64,000 bases of DNA, from the NCBI GenBank assembly GCA_005408345.1, contig SEMN01000229.1, positions 558,001 through 622,000 on the forward strand, given 5' to 3'. Under the pieces are notes generated by a model, which worked only from the letters and a program-made list of their open reading frames with translations, was not told the DNA's origin and ran no database searches. A program made the position numbers and the translations under genes. This stretch comes from Macquaria australasica. Its lineage: Eukaryota; Chordata; Actinopteri; Centrarchiformes; Percichthyidae. Shown here piece after piece: positions 1 through 12,336 of the stretch (the stretch's first letter is position 1; every line of letters begins with the position of its first letter).

Positions 1-1043
1 TATACCAAGTCGCTCAATCCAGATGCTGCCAAATTATAAATGGTTATGTTTAGGCATGTAAAGAAAAAATCTTGAGGATCAATACTTTAAAGCTACATTA
101 GTCAGTGTTTTCTAGTATTAATAATGGCTCAATGACCATGTATAATACGGCCGGGGTTGCTGATAGTGATGAGCCAACAGAGAATTATTACTAAACTCTG
201 CAGCAACCTTCAGCTCTACAGCACAATTTAGCGTCAGCTCATTGTTTTGATTATACGGCCCGCAGCTTAACGGTTTGGTTCAGTTTCACTGCCCTCAGCA
301 ACCTTATTTTAAGGGAGCTGTTTTCAGTGAAAAGGCTGTCATAAACCCACTGAAGTCAACGATAATATGTCAAAGTTATGTTTACAGCATGTTACACTGT
401 CCCCCAAAATGGCAACAAAAAAAAAATCCATTAATGCAGCTTTAAATCTAAGATATAATTATTTTTATAGAAAGGAAAACCTAAGTGAAGTGCTTCTGCA
501 ATTCACCTCCCTTGCACACAACAGGGCCTCTGAGGGGAAAAAGAGAAAAAAGGTAAAAATTAAAATGTATTGTGTTTGTAGCGTCCATCTGCCATCCTGC
601 TCATATTTATGATATGGCCTTTAGCTTGTCCAGTAATCACCACTAGCTGCCCTCCCTTTCTTATGACTTGAGAAAGTGAGCAACAGCTGTGAAACTGACA
701 CCGTTGACAGCCAGCATTAGTGCTGCATATGAATTGCACCAATAATCAAGGATAGTGACCACCATGGATTAAAACTAACCATGCCCATGTGATACATCAA
801 CAGCCATATTAAACTATTCATCAAACTGTTCACTGTTCTTAAATGTAACCTTTAACTTTCTCTTTTCCCTCACATATTTGCAAAAAGTTTAGTGAAATGC
901 CTTCGAGTAAGTAAATGACACATGACACAAAAATCAGAGAAACTTTTACAGTGAGATCTGGAGGAGTGCTGTCCATCTGTGTACTCTTGACCAGTTTGGA
1001 TATTAAAGGTTCCCTGTGGAGTTTTAGACCTCTAGTATGCTAT
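1..1043. other. Intergenic DNA, no gene recognised
   Basis: No open reading frame here resembles a known protein, and the longest is 81 codons with low-complexity composition. The DNA is moderately AT-rich. No RNA gene or clear repeat boundary was recognised, although 150-310 has the look of an old dispersed repeat. Confidence 0.5.
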
Positions 1044-1383
1044 CAAGTTGTTTTTCTGTGTGAGTCCCCGTTTTGTTTATCTCGTGCACCATGACGCACA
1101 TGCACGCGCACGTGGGTGACGTGATACACAGTCCTATGAATGGTGTCACACTTTTCCACTGATCAACAGGTGGCGGTAACATGCCAAGATATGCTGCAAT
1201 GCGGCAGCAAAGGCAGGGAAGAAGAAGACTGCAAGCTGTAGTAAACAATGCTGGATTTGAAATACTTAAAAATTCGGCTTCGCAAATGTTTTATGAGGAA
1301 GGGAATGTACTCAACACATTTGTTAGACCTCAGGGACAAGCTTTGTTTGTTTACAAGAAAACTCCACAGGGCCCCTTTAATAG
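1044..1383 (+). repeat. Dispersed repeat family A, copy 1
   Basis: This stretch aligns by eye with two other places in the window (50594-50962 and 54191-54425). Shared landmarks in the same order are a GTGACGTGATACACA block, a TGGCGGTAA-like block, a purine-rich AAGGCAGGGAAGAAGA block, a GTAAACAATGC block and a CCACAGGGC block near the end. The copies are diverged and differ in extent. No long open reading frame is shared, so this is a non-autonomous or degenerate element. I did not find terminal inverted repeats or a target duplication and cannot assign a superfamily. Confidence 0.7.
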
Positions 1384-1810
1384 AGCCATAACGTCCCTCC
1401 TCAGAGTCATACTCACTTGTGTAGAAGTGTGTATGAGTGTGTGATTGTATCTTGTTGTGTGTTGAGTCTTGGATCAGCTAGATCTGAATGGAAATGGCCT
1501 GAGGTGTGAAAGGTGGCTGCATGTGTATACTAATGGTGCCTGTCTGACCGAGGTGGTGATTGATCCTGTGGCCGAAGGCATTTGCAAACAATTGGTTCAT
1601 CCTGAGTGACATCAGCCTATCTACGTAAGCCAAGCTGACGCGTTGATCCTGCAGGGCAAACCTCGTCTTCCTCATCTTCCAGCTCAGCCATCTTTTTTAG
1701 ACACTGTCTACTTTGTGATTTGTAAGCTGAATTAAGCTGAATAGGCCATGCTGATGGCATTCTTTGTTGAAGGTGTAGGGATGGGCTATTGTTTTCGCCT
1801 GTTTATTTTG
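1384..1810. other. Unassigned DNA between repeats
   Basis: This stretch contains a 65-codon frame on the - strand (1478-1675) that I could not match to a protein. It may be decayed transposon sequence, but nothing decisive is visible. Confidence 0.35.
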
Positions 1811-2500
1811 AGCCACGTTGGCGGCGAGGCTCTAGGGACGGCAATGTCGGTCTGCCACCACTTTAGTCCAGACTGATCTCCACAACTATTAGATCAATTA
1901 ACATGAAATGTTGTACAGACATTCATGGTCTCCAGAGAACAAAGCCTCTACCGCATCCAGTAGATTAACATTTTGTTTTTGTTCAACAGCTACTTGATGG
2001 ATTGCCATGACATTTGGCACAGATGTCCATGGTGCCCAGGGGATGAATCCTAATTACGTTGGTGGTCCCCTGACTTTTCCTCTAGCATCACCATGAAGTC
2101 GACATTTGTGGTTTTGATTGAAACTACTACTGGATGGATTGTCATGACATTTGATACAGAAATGTATGTACCCCACAGGATGAACTGTAACAACTTTGGT
2201 GATCATCCTGACTTTTCATCTAGCGCCACCATCACGTCAAAATCTTCAGTTTGCCCAATACTTTGGTTTATGACCAAATACCTGCAAAACTAATATTCCC
2301 ATTTAGCCTCAGCGGTGCTTTGTGTTTACTTAGCTAACACGCTAAACTAAGATGGTAAACCTTGTACCTGCTGAACATCAGAATGTTAGCGTTACTATTG
2401 TTGGCATGCTCATGTGAGCATTTAGCTCAAAACACTGTTATGCTATGCCTAAGAACAGCCTCGCATAGCCGCTAACATGGCTGTAGAGGCTTAGTCTTGT
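1811..2500 (-). repeat. Dispersed repeat family B, copy 1
   Basis: Read on the - strand, this has the same ordered landmarks as copies at 9813-10365, 61613-61995 and 63400-64000. They are a CTACAGCCATGCTAGC-like start, a TTTTGCAGGTATTT block, a GGTGGCGCTAG block, a CTCTGGGGACCATGAATGTCTG block and an end near CATTGCC..CCCTAGA. The central blocks occur more than once within this copy, showing an internal tandem structure. Dispersed repeats of this kind are common in fish genomes. No coding capacity was seen, and the copy is old, with many substitutions. Confidence 0.72.
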
Positions 2501-2956
2501 TAGTTGGGCAAGTTTCTGTTAATTGGTTTTGTGAGGTGATTTATGTTACAACACTAGATTGTATGTAATTTTGTTAGTTTGTTGAGTTGACATTGATGTC
2601 AGTCCCATTGCTCCATTATTTGGAGAACTGTAATAACGCAAAAGTCATTGTCTATCAACAATCGCTCTCTGTGGCTTGAGATTTAGGGAAAATAAATTAA
2701 TCTCATGTTGTGCCTTAGCAACCCATAAACCTGTGCATAACAAGCATCTAGGCTGGTGGTGTCTTTTGAGAAATTTGCATGATTGCTCTGTTTGCTACCC
2801 ACCTCATGTTACCTGCGTGGTTAAAACTCCGGCTGGACAGTAAGTACAAAGCTCCTGCTGCGGTCTCATGATTGACAGATGCAGAAGACATTTGAACACC
2901 AATGTTACTTTAATGCAACTTACAAATACCGGCTCTGAGCAAGAATTACCAGGTGC
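2501..2956. other. Unassigned intergenic DNA
   Basis: No gene, RNA or clear repeat was recognised in this stretch. Confidence 0.4.
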
Positions 2957-5108
2957 AACAACTCCAGGTTTCTGTTCAGCACTGTAGCCAGGCTGACAGA
3001 TAGTCACAGCTCTGTTGAGCCATGTTTTCCTATAGACCTCAGTAGTAATGACTTTATGAGCTTCTTTAATGATAAGATTCTAACTATTAGAGACAAAATT
3101 CAGCACCTCCTGCCCTCAGTTGGTACTGACTTATTTTCAAACACAGGAACCTTAGAAACAACTGTAAAACCTGTACATTTAGACTGCTTTTCTCCCATCA
3201 ACCGTAATCAACTAACTTCCATGATTTCCTCATCTAAGCCATCAACGTGTCTCTTAGACCCCGTCCCAACTAGGCTGCTTAAAGAAGTTTTACCCTTAGT
3301 TAGCATTTCTTTACTAGATATGATCAATCTGTCCTTATTTAAAGGCTATGTGCCACAGTCCTTTAAAGTAGCTGTAATTAAACCTCTTCTTAAAAAGCCC
3401 ACTTTTGATCCAGGGGATTTGTCAAATTATAGACCTATATCTAACCCTCCTTTTCTCTTTAAGATCCTTGAGAAAGCAGTCGCTAATCAGTTGTGTGACT
3501 TTCTACACAACAATAAGCTGTTTGAGGATTTTCAGTCAGGATTTAGAGTGCATCATATCACAGAGACAGCACTGGTGAAAGTTACAAATGACCTTCTAAT
3601 TGCATCCGACAAAGGACTTGTCTCTGTACTTGTCTTACTAGATCTTAGTGCTGCATTCGATACCATTGACCATCACATTCTATTACAGAGACTAGAACAT
3701 TTTATTGGCATTAAAGGTACTGCACTAAGCTGGTTTAAATCCTATTTATCAGATTGATATCAGTTTGTACATGTTAACGATGAATCCTCTATGCATGCCA
3801 AAGTTAGTCACAGGGTTCCACAAGGTTCTGTGCTTGGGCCAATTCTATTCACCTTATATGTACATCCTTTAGGCAATATTATTAGGAAGCACTCCATAAA
3901 TTTTCATTGTTATGCAGATGATGCATTTGTTACATCTAGGCTGGATTATTGCAACTCTCTATTATCAGGTGCCCCAATAAGTCCCTTAAGACTCTCCAGA
4001 TGATTCAGAATGCTGCAGCACGTTTACTGACAAGAACCAGGAAAAGAGATCATATTTCTCCAATATTAGCTTCTCTACACTGGCTCCCTGTAAAATCCAG
4101 AATAGAATTTAAAATCCTTCTCCTCACCTTCAAAGCCCTAAATGGTCAGGCACCATCATATCTTAAAGAGCTCATAGTACCCTATTACCCCACTAGAGCA
4201 CTGGGCTCCCAGAATGCAGGGTTCCTTGTGGTTCCTAGAGTCTCTAAAAGTAGAATGGGAGCCAGAGCCTTCAGCTATCAAGCTCCTCTCCTGTGGAACC
4301 AGATCCCAGTTTGTGTACGGGAGGCGGACAGCCTCCTCACATTTAAGAGTAGGCTTAAGACTTTCCTCTTTGATAAAGCTTATAGTAGGGCTGACTCAGG
4401 TGACCCCTGAGCCACCCCTTAGTTATGCTGATATAGGCCTAGACTGCCGGGGGACTTCCTATGATGCACTGAGCTCCTCTCTCCTCTCTCCTCCTCTTCC
4501 TCTCCATCTGTACGCCCTCATATCCCATCAATGCTTGTTACTAATTCAACTTCTTCCCGTAGTTGTGTGCTTTCTCTCATCTTTCTCTCTCTCTCCTTCT
4601 GTTGCTTTCTGCAGATGTTTCTGCCTCCAGAGCTGTAGAGTCTGGATCTATGGTTGCAGCCACCTGCTGCTCCCGTGCTCCTGCTCTGCACCCGCTGCTG
4701 CTATTACTGCTCTTATTATTAGTATTACTATTATATTATTGCTCTTAGTATTATTTCTGTTGGTGTTATCATCAATACCATTACCACAACTATTGCTTTA
4801 CATCCCTATGTGGAACTGTATTGTGCTGCTGTTTGTTCTCTTTCCTCCTGCTCCCCCCCCCCCCCCCCTCTCTTCAACCCAACCAGTCGAGGCAGATGAC
4901 CGCCCACCTAGAGCCTGGTTCTGCTCAAGGTTTCTAACTGTTTAAAGGGAGTTTTTCCTTGCCACTGTCGCATAGTGCTTGCTCATGGTGGGAATTGTTG
5001 GGTCTCTGTAAATATAAAGAGTCGGTCTAGACCTGCTCTACTTGAAAAGTGCCCTGGGATAACTTTGTTATGATATGGCGCTATATAAATAAAACTGAAT
5101 TGAATTGA
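2957..5108 (+). mobile_element. L2/CR1-like LINE, 5'-truncated copy 1
   Basis: This is a 5'-truncated non-LTR retrotransposon on the + strand. It begins inside the linker between endonuclease and reverse transcriptase, at the point where homology to the longer copy at 36863-40625 starts. It runs through reverse transcriptase, a C-terminal region with LDYCNSLLSG and HWLPV, and a pyrimidine-rich 3' UTR. It ends in GGCGCTATATAAATAAAACTG followed by a short TGAAT-type repeat tail. Copying of the 3' end with loss of the 5' end is the normal outcome of target-primed reverse transcription. Compared with the longer copy it has lost 363 nt between the YADD motif and AFVTSRLDY. The L2/CR1 assignment rests on domain style and tail and is moderately secure. 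Confidence 0.88.
3056..4410 (+). pseudogene. Decayed reverse transcriptase of L2-like LINE copy 1
   Basis: The first open segment (3056-3757) carries fingers and palm motifs: LSNYRPIS, FQSGFR, and the catalytic-Asp motif LDLSAAFDTIDH. It stops at a TGA (3755-3757) where the sister copy has CGA (arginine), consistent with CpG decay. A second segment in the same frame (3791-4003) holds VPQGSVLGPILF and the catalytic YADD, then jumps directly to AFVTSRLDYCN. The intervening 121 codons present in the sister copy are missing in frame. A single-base loss near 3968 then shifts the frame, and 3949-4410 continues in another frame with HWLPVKSRIEFK and the C-terminal end. The enzyme cannot be functional. 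Confidence 0.88.
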
Positions 5109-8100
5109 AAACTGAATGTTGAATTTTCGTAGTGTCACGTCCTCATGCTTTTACCAGCAATGATGGAAAATACCACTAATAATAATGTTGTTGTTTTTGA
5201 TAATACAGTCACTAATGATAATTATCTTTAAAAAAAGAACTACTGCAAAATAAACATCAATAGCGCATTACTCAGCAAAACATCAGTGTCACTTATTAAG
5301 GAGCTAAGAAATAGGAGTTTAAGTGTCTGAAAAGAAAACAGATGCAACTACTCAGATGTCTTAAGGTGAGCAATGATTTTTTCAGGTGTTTTAGGTAGCT
5401 TCCATGTTCACATCATCCAGTCTTTTTCAGCCAACCAAACTGCCCACATCATGTCCACGTAATTTCCCATGTATGAGAGTTATTTTCTCTGCAATTACCA
5501 AATTAGTGCCTACAGTATTCAGTCACTCCATCTGGACCGATACATTATATGGCAAGTAAAATGTTCCCCCAGCTGGACTCATTCCCAGAAATCAAATCAG
5601 CCATTTCATGAGAAATAATTTGGAGCAAAGACATTTTTGACGTTACTGAGTGAATGACAGATGTTTTACTTGCAATGGCACTATAAGTAGCACTTTCCTA
5701 TCCACACTGATTCCTATGAAGTTTCCTAATGTCCTTATCTAATAGGGATTTTTCATGGAGGCATGCATACATATACAGCGTGTGTTCATTTACTTTTGTG
5801 GGTTGTTTATCAAAACATAATGCAGCATTATAATAGCACCAGTTAGTACTGCAATGTCATGTCATACCTATACAGTAGTATATAGTAGTTACTTAGATGA
5901 AAAAATATGTTGCATATTGTCACAGTAGTCTGGCTGCATAAATTAGCAACCACTGTGAAACCATTTCTAAATAACAGCTGCAGTTAATGGGCACAGATTA
6001 TCGTGTTTTATGAATCGTCTCGATTATGTACATGGTGGGTTTTGCAGCAATTTCTAGAACAGGATTATTATCTCTCTATAACATCCCAGTGGTTGTTCTT
6101 ACGTGTACCTCTGAATAATTGTCAGTTAGCTCTAAACACAAGCTGAAACTTGATTTTGTCACAATAACAGAAATACATGAAAATAAAAGAAGAAGAGGAT
6201 TTCAGGCCATGAATGACTGGACTTCTTTGCTGAAGCTGTGTTCATAAAATCATATAGATGATTCTTTGATAGGATGCAGTTTATAGGCCACTATATTTTA
6301 ACACGGGTGTGATGTGTGCGCTTCAGTAAAGATGGGTTGTATTATGCCTCAGAAGACATTATTCTATTATAAGACACGTGTTTCAGAGCAAAACCAATAA
6401 TTTTACAGACAACAATCCCCTAAACCTATCTCTCATACAGCCTACAGCTGTAACACTGCAGCCATAAAATGCAACACACCCTCTATACTTTATCATGCCA
6501 CTTCACGTCCACACAATCATTTCCTTTTACCATATTGTCTTCCTCCACAAAAAAGTAATTAATAAAATGTATTTTTATATGGGGCTGAGAATAGCCCTTT
6601 TTCACAGCAGACATTTTATACTTGTCATAATAGGAAAAGTACAGGTGCTGATAACATTAATGATGGCTTTGTTCTATTCAAGTGTCCCACTGAATATGAC
6701 AGTGTGACAATGAGCCAGCATGCACAATACCAGGACCCTGAAACTGAAGCAGCCAAATGTTATTTAGCCATCATTCATTTTATTATTTGCACCTGTGCTT
6801 CTCCTACCATGACATGTCAAAATGTCTTCTGAAAAATGACTTTAGCCTTCATTGTTTTTGTTTTTTTTAATTAATTTCTACATATCATAGAGAAATAATA
6901 ATATTTTCCTGATGCTTTTGGCTCTACAAAAGAGTTGCAAAAGACTCATACCACCAATAGTGCCCCATTATCAATGGGAATGTATTATTAAGAGGAGTTT
7001 AGAGGAAAAGAAATTATAGAAGTACATGAGAGATTAACCGGAGACATTGACATACACACGAACCCCTTCAATCAATATGTGGTTAGATGATTTTTTTGGG
7101 GGGGGATTTTACTGACTCTAATTGTAATAAGGTTGTGATTACAGTCAAAATAGTTACCACCCTTGAGGAATATAAATGACGTGTGATTAAAGACCACTTT
7201 ATGAGCCTCTATGTGGTCTAACATTGTGGTAAGTATACAGTAGAATGATTGTCTTAGCTCACATACTGGCTGGAGGTTGACCATGTATTTATGTTGTGTG
7301 GATATGGGCAGTAAAAAATCCTCATCCTATATATTTAATCCTTATTTTAGGCCTGGATAGAACAATAAAAATAGGCCTGTTTAGCAGGGGCCAAAGTATG
7401 TCTTGTCGACTGTAAAACAAACTAAGATAAAGTAATTAGGGGTTTATTTATTAACTGGCATGTTAAATTATTTCTGAAAACTGAAGTCTAGATTTGTGAT
7501 TTGTAGTTTTTGCCATTAAAACACACCAATGTGTGAACCTGCTTCATGCAATTTTAAAGACACTAGACATACAGTCAGTTGTTGAGATTAGTCTTACAAC
7601 CTCAAACCTCTAGGCATCTCAGCCAGCCGTGTGGAACGATGTCAGAAATAATGGATTTCACTGAAATAACAGGCTGTCATGCTGTCATGGCCATAACTGA
7701 ACCTACACTGAACCCACTGTGCCCAAAACAAGAAATCTAACAATCCAGCTCAGCATGTCACTCTCTTAGTGCTGCACTAGTCTGAGTGACTTTAGCATGA
7801 GAATTTAAACATCCTCATGTTTGCCAGAGCTTTGGTAGAGGATGAATAAGTAAAATGGGGTCCCTTGCATGCTTTTGGAAGAGCAAGGTTCTAATTAATT
7901 GTAGTGGTCCTACTCTATACAGCTGCATATGCAGAAAGTTGAATGTCAGCATTACTGTAAAAATGCATCTGTGCCTGCTGGTCAATGACTAGCAGTTAGC
8001 AGCAGATATAGCTTAGCAGACATTCCATTTAATAATAATTTAGACATTTAAATAGACCACTCTGTTCTGACAATGAACCTACACATTAAGCTCCATTTTG

Positions 8101-8301
8101 CACATTGCCATTCTATTACCTAGCTCAGTCGGTGGTATTATTCAAAACGGATATTCTTCTTTTCCACTAGATGCAGCGGACAATACAGTGCCAATGAAAA
8201 CGTGACATCTTAACATCATTGCTAAGGGAAAAAAAAGATTGAATTAGATATCTTGCTTTGCAGATTTCAAATGAACAGTAAGTGGTGTACTTAGATCAAG
8301 T

Positions 8302-8303
<2 letters not shown>
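5109..8303. other. Long AT-rich intergenic stretch, no gene recognised
   Basis: No coding region, RNA gene or promoter could be supported across these 3.2 kb. The only repeat I recognised is the short family E match near 6640-6790. Open frames are short (70 codons or fewer) and unrelated to known domains. Confidence 0.5.
6640..6790 (+). repeat. Dispersed repeat family E fragment
   Basis: The blocks AACATTAATGATGGCT and ATGAGCCAGCATGCAC occur here in order and recur at 50300-50375 with similar spacing. That makes this a fragment of a dispersed repeat. Its boundaries are uncertain and it has no coding capacity. Confidence 0.5.

Positions 8304-8388
<85 letters not shown>
8304..8388 (+). repeat. 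(GT)n microsatellite
   Basis: An uninterrupted GT dinucleotide tract of about 85 bp. Perfect tracts this long are expected to be highly polymorphic. No gene is adjacent. Confidence 0.98.
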
Positions 8389-8389
<1 letters not shown>

Positions 8390-9478
8390 TTAAATAAAAG
8401 GTTAGTGAGATCACTTATTAACATGCATCAGTCTTGTCAGGTCTAGGTAAACATCTGATCATCAGAGATTCATCATTCATGAAAGACAGAAATGCTATGT
8501 GATACCTGTGTTCTATTAAATTATTCATTCTTATCATCCGCATCTGTTATACCTGAAATGATCACGATTACCTCATGAAAGTTCATTAAACATGCCAGGT
8601 AACTTACCAATGTCAAATTGATCACTGAATAGACAATCAGGCTCTATGAGGCTGTGTGATTACTGGAAAAGATTTAAATAGGTCTGTCTGATACACAGTT
8701 CAGTGAACTGGGAGCTCTCTCAATCATCATGCCTCAGGCTTCTGTGTTTTGTTTATTCAGTCTTAATTAGCAGTATTGATTGGAAATGAAATAATTTTCC
8801 TGCCCCACTGACTTTGTAAATGATTGCAGTAATATTTTCTAAAACAAAATAAAAAAAACATCTTGACAAATCATAAAAATGAATGCTTCCAGAATAATTA
8901 CTGTCTTTAGAGGTTCTAAATACAGAGTTAATTATGAATCACAAGGGCGTCTTAATTACCTGAACCATCAAAAAAGAAATAAGATCAGATTTAACAGATT
9001 GATTTTATGTTAATGATTAATTAAAGCCAAGGGTTGGAAAATGACAGCTGCCAGGCAGCAACATTTATTTACACAAGAAAGATGTCTGAATTTAATCTAA
9101 CTTTTGGCAAGAACCTGATATAAACAGCTCTGCCTTCCGCAGCCTAGAAGGCTCCAAATAATCATTTACTGCTGGGGCAGAGAGCTGGTATGAGTTATTC
9201 AATCAATTCCACAGGTTTTTGTTAGTAATCTTACAAGGGAATATTCATTTAAGCATGTTAGCAACTTCACATTCATCCCTGGTTCACTCCAAAAACCTGC
9301 CCAGTATAATCAGCTGCCGACCGCTATAGCAGCTACATTAAAGTAGCAGAGTGCACTTTGGCTCTGGAGGTTGAGTACCACTGATGAGTACCACTGACGT
9401 CACTGAGGTTTACAGAATCATCTTTTTAATCAATTCTCAAAACTTATCTTTTAGAAAAAGCATCAATGCTAGCACACT
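8389..9478. other. Unique AT-rich DNA, possible conserved noncoding block
   Basis: No gene is seen. Between about 8700 and 9250 the sequence is unique, free of obvious transposon decay, and carries clustered TTAATTA/TAATTA-type homeodomain core motifs and CAGCTG. That style is common in vertebrate conserved noncoding elements. This is an impression from composition only; conservation cannot be judged from one sequence. Confidence 0.25.
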
Positions 9479-9685
9479 GTTTTATTTCCAATACATCTTG
9501 TTTGATTATTATTATTATTGTTATTATCTTATATTGTTGTTGGGCATTTTATTCCATTATATATAATTTTTAAAATATCTCATATTATTTGCCAAGTTGA
9601 AGTCCTGACATGTTTTAATCCTGGTTCAACCACGTAAAGCACTTTGTAACTTTGTTTTGAAAAGTGCTGTATAAATGGTCACCCT
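9479..9685 (+). repeat. Retroelement 3'-end-like fragment
   Basis: AAAGCACTTTGTAACTTTGTTTTG followed by AAAGTGCTGTATAAATGG is a 3'-end style frequently met in fish retroelements. A related sequence is at 19640-19790. No coding sequence is preserved. Confidence 0.45.
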
Positions 9686-9812
9686 CAGAATGATTTGATA
9701 GAAGGCAAATGGACTTTCTATTAGACCTACTTTGGACTTTTATATTGACCTTGTTATATCTAAATTGGATTATGTGATAGCACACCAAATGGCTTCTTCC
9801 AAAAGAGGGGTC

Positions 9813-10365
9813 CTTACCATGTTAGCATGCTAACATTTGCTGCTGTATGTTCTCTTTCCTCCTGCCCTCTCTCTCTCAACCCAACCGGTCGAGGCAGATG
9901 ACCGCCCACCCATAGCCTGGTTCTTCTCGAGGTTTCTACCTGTTAAAAGGGAGTTTTTCCTTGCCACTGTCGCATAGTGCTTGCTCATGGTGGGAACTGT
10001 TGGGTCTCTGTAAATATAAAGTGTCGGTCTAGACCTGCTCTACTCGAAAAGTGCCCTGAGGTAACTTTGTTATGATATGGCGCTATATAAATAAAACTGA
10101 CTTGAATTGAATTGAATTAATTAGCACTAAACACAAAGTACAGCTGATGCTGGTGGGAATGTCATTAGTTTTGCAGGTATTTACTTATAAACCAAAGTAT
10201 TGGACGAAGTGGAATTTTGACCTGATGGTGGCGCTAGAGGAAAAGTCAGTGGATCACCAAAGTCAGTAGGCTTTATTCTCTGGGGACCATGAATGTCTGC
10301 ACAAAATTTCAATTGCTGAGATATTTTCTGTCTTGAACATTGCCTTCCCTAGAACCACACTGGCT
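9813..10365 (+). repeat. Dispersed repeat family B, copy 2 (interrupted)
   Basis: The left part ends in GCATGCTAACATTTGCT. The right part resumes with AATTAGCACTAAACAC and continues through TTTTGCAGGTATTT, GGTGGCGCTAGAGG and CTGGGGACCATGAATGTCTG to CATTGCC. The two halves are separated by an L2-like LINE 3' end (9839-10120). In the uninterrupted copy at the end of the window these halves are adjacent, so the LINE inserted into a pre-existing repeat. Confidence 0.78.
9839..10120 (+). mobile_element. L2-like LINE 3'-end fragment, nested in family B
   Basis: This 280 bp piece matches the 3' UTR of the longer LINEs. It starts in GCTGCTGTATGTTCTC, passes the pyrimidine-rich and ACCGCCCACC blocks, then GTCGGTCTAGACCTGCTCTA, and ends in GCGCTATATAAATAAAACTG plus a TTGAA-type tail. 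It is heavily 5'-truncated with no coding sequence. The repeat it interrupts is older. Confidence 0.85.
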
Positions 10366-11844
10366 AATGGCTAATAACCAAGCTCAATGTGATTTTACAT
10401 TATATTTTTGTCAAAAGCTTCTGACAAACTAATCATCAAATCTGAATTTGAATACAACACTATTAACACACTCAGAAGACAGATGAACATCACTAAAATA
10501 CACTGATGACACATTACAGGTTTCAGCACTAACATAGGCCTGTCAGCTACAGCGCAAGATGTGTGACACAGAAGAACAAGTAAGACTCGATAAAGTGGAA
10601 AATTAATCTGCAGTGCATAATGCCACACCTGAGGATTTGTAAAAGCATTGACCAGAAGTAATTTGGGTGTATCCTGAGATCTTAAGAGCATCTATTCATT
10701 GTCACTTTGAATCTGGCTACTTTATTTTGAGTCAGATGAGGATAATATATTTTTTCCATCTGCTGTGAGACATCTCCTTTCCCCGTACATTTTGGCAAGA
10801 AAGAAGGGAAAATAAAATAACAGAAAATGGGGTGAGATTAAGGAGGGTGCAAGGGAGAGACAAATAACAGAAGCTGCAAGCTTGCAGGCACTGAAGAAAC
10901 TATGCTGTCTCATTTTCTTGAAAAAAATTTGCATCATGCCAGTCACGTAACATTTTAATTAGCGATGGTTACATCTGATATTGCAACAACATAAAGGCTA
11001 ATTTTCCAAACCTAACACGTCTCTGCTATTTGACCTGTGTGATAAGCCAAAATGAGGGAATTTGAAAATACTGATTTAATTACCAACTATTTTTAACCTC
11101 CTCATTAATGCTATTTAAAGGGACAATCTCACATTTTGAGAAAACATGCCTTAACAGAGGCATGAGATGGAGGAACAGAACTATAATTCATCTCTGTGCA
11201 TTCAGTACAGAGATACAGTGCGTCCAGAACAGCAAGCCTAGCTTCACTCAAAGACTGTGGGGAAACTGCTAGCCTAGCTGCATCAGAAGTGAAAAAAAAC
11301 ATAAAGTGTAAACGTCAGTGTTACAATCCTGAGTTAAACTGGGAAAGGTCAGATTTAATGTTTTATAGATTTCCATCAACTGCACACAGTCTCACACCAA
11401 TTGCTCATCAAGAAATAATTTAGCTCAACGTCCTAAAACCACAGCCTGGACGTGGTTACAATGTGTAAATTAAACATCTTTGCAGTGGCTGGAAGACATA
11501 TTTTCACACTTTTGACAGATCTAGGCTATAGCTGCCCTGCTTACGCACATGTTAGTGCAAAGCCACGCTAAACACATTTTCGACCACTCTGCTCCAAAAT
11601 GCTTGGACAGCAATTAAACAGAGATCTGGCCCAGGGGACATACTACCGGTGTGCGTGGTCAGCAGCTCCAGACTCACTGGTGGAAAGATAAACAGACATG
11701 GGCACTAATTACTAGTTACTAGTTGACAGCAGCTGCAACTGCAACACTGTGCCAAACATTGCTGCCTCCCTCCCAAGAGAACTACTGTAATTGAAGGAGT
11801 AACAGCCGATTTGTATATAACATGTCATAACCTACATGTCACTC
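10366..11844. other. Intergenic DNA, no gene recognised
   Basis: Open frames here reach at most 98 codons and look like chance. No RNA gene or promoter is evident. The stretch from 11100 to 11300 may be decayed repeat, but I could not match it to another copy. Confidence 0.4.
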
Positions 11845-12336
11845 TTTCAGCACTGGGCAGCTCCTTCAGCGACCGGCTGCTCCACCCGCGGTGTCTGAAG
11901 GAGAGGTACCGTAGGTCCTTTCTGCCTGCTGCTGTCAGGACTCTATAATCAGTACAACTCCCGGTAATCTACACTTGACTGTCAGTGTGCAGACTATTCA
12001 CTACTATACTTCATCTACTGCTGTGCATTATCTTCATACATATATTGTATTCATGATGTTATCTACTTCATATGTTGCTGTGAAATATTTTTCATATACA
12101 TGTATATTATATATGTGCAATATTTTTATCTTATCTATTTGTTCATACTTACAACTGCACTCAGTCACTATTATTTATTTCTGTCTATACTGTGTATAGG
12201 ACTATTTTTCTATTTTTCTATTTATTTTTATTGTATTTCTATATATGACACTTTTGCTGGCTGCTGCAACGCTAAAATTTCCCCGCTGTGGGACAATAAA
12301 GGCTTATCTTATCTTATCTTATCTTATCTTATCTTA
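11845..12336 (+). mobile_element. Non-LTR retrotransposon 3' end with TTATC tail
   Basis: A short open segment (11850-11948) encodes a peptide ending FSDRLLHPRCLKERYRRSFL..AVRTL then a stop. I recognise this as the style of a C-terminal end of fish LINE polyproteins. It is followed by a T-rich 3' UTR, then CCCCGCTGTGGGACAATAAA and a pentanucleotide tail of TTATC repeats. Only the last 33 codons remain, so this is a strongly 5'-truncated insertion. It belongs to a different lineage from the TTGAA-tailed copies; the clade cannot be fixed from this fragment. Confidence 0.7.
12302..12336 (+). repeat. (TTATC)n tail of LINE
   Basis: About seven TTATC/CTTAT pentamers end the LINE fragment directly upstream. 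A shorter one occurs at 14439-14465. Confidence 0.9.

Noticed and set aside
4214..4945. 243-codon frame at the 3' end of LINE copy 1
   Set aside because: It reads out of phase with the reverse transcriptase and then through the low-complexity pyrimidine-rich 3' UTR. It is a shadow frame.
11100..11300. Possible third copy of family C (TTTAAAGGGACAATCTCACA)
   Set aside because: Only the first bases resemble the family start; the following sequence does not match.
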